Shown here piece by piece: positions 6,446 through 6,456 of a DNA stretch of 6,456 bases. This DNA comes from an uncultured Erysipelotrichales bacterium. Its GTDB lineage: Bacteria > Bacillota_I > Bacilli_A > Erysipelotrichales > Coprobacillaceae. The DNA lies in assembly GCA_910586805.1 (NCBI GenBank), contig CAJUJC010000099.1, positions 1-6,456 of the forward strand. Direction: 5' to 3'. The first letter of the stretch is position 1. Every line of letters begins with the position of its first letter. The notes below the pieces were generated by a model. The model worked only from the letters and a program-made list of their open reading frames with translations, was not told the DNA's origin and made no database searches. The position numbers and the translations under genes were made by a program.

Positions 6446-6456
6446 TCTGACCTTAT

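Overview
The window is very AT-rich DNA (roughly 28% G+C by eye) with strong Shine-Dalgarno sites, consensus sigma-A promoters and short intrinsic terminators. TGG encodes Trp and the standard stops are used. This points to a low-GC Firmicute. The gene families fit a gut-type Erysipelotrichia/Clostridia lineage, but the exact genus cannot be fixed from the sequence. All four genes look intact and chromosomal. There is no transposase, phage gene, tRNA, rRNA or CRISPR array.

Layout, left to right. (1) Positions 1-102 hold AT-rich hairpins that probably end a leftward transcript. (2) A leftward two-gene unit runs from about 3808 down to 94. Its first gene encodes a 1071-aa SWIM zinc finger-SNF2 helicase (572-3787). 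Its second encodes a 139-aa protein that I read as a stand-alone, degenerate LytTR domain (94-513). The 58-nt gap between them has no terminator, so they are probably co-transcribed. (3) A 140-bp divergent promoter region (3788-3927) has a TTGACA-N16-TATAAT promoter firing rightward, an extended -10 promoter (TGGTATAAT) firing leftward, and two nested inverted repeats that look like a shared operator. (4) A rightward gene encodes a DUF1846/UPF0371 protein of 488 aa (3928-5394) with a conserved glycine-rich GPGSGK segment. Its biochemical function is unknown to me. (5) Two intrinsic terminators lie back to back in a 23-nt convergent gap, and both stop codons sit in or beside the hairpin stems. 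(6) A leftward D-2-hydroxyacid dehydrogenase (5418-6395) follows. (7) Its upstream region carries a 13+4+13 bp near-perfect inverted repeat between the only strong Shine-Dalgarno sequence and the start codon.

I see no single pathway joining the genes. The parts most worth a second look are the palindrome in front of the dehydrogenase, the divergent operator region, and the co-transcribed LytTR-like protein that appears to have lost its DNA-contact residues. I found no convincing evidence of a wholly new multi-gene system.
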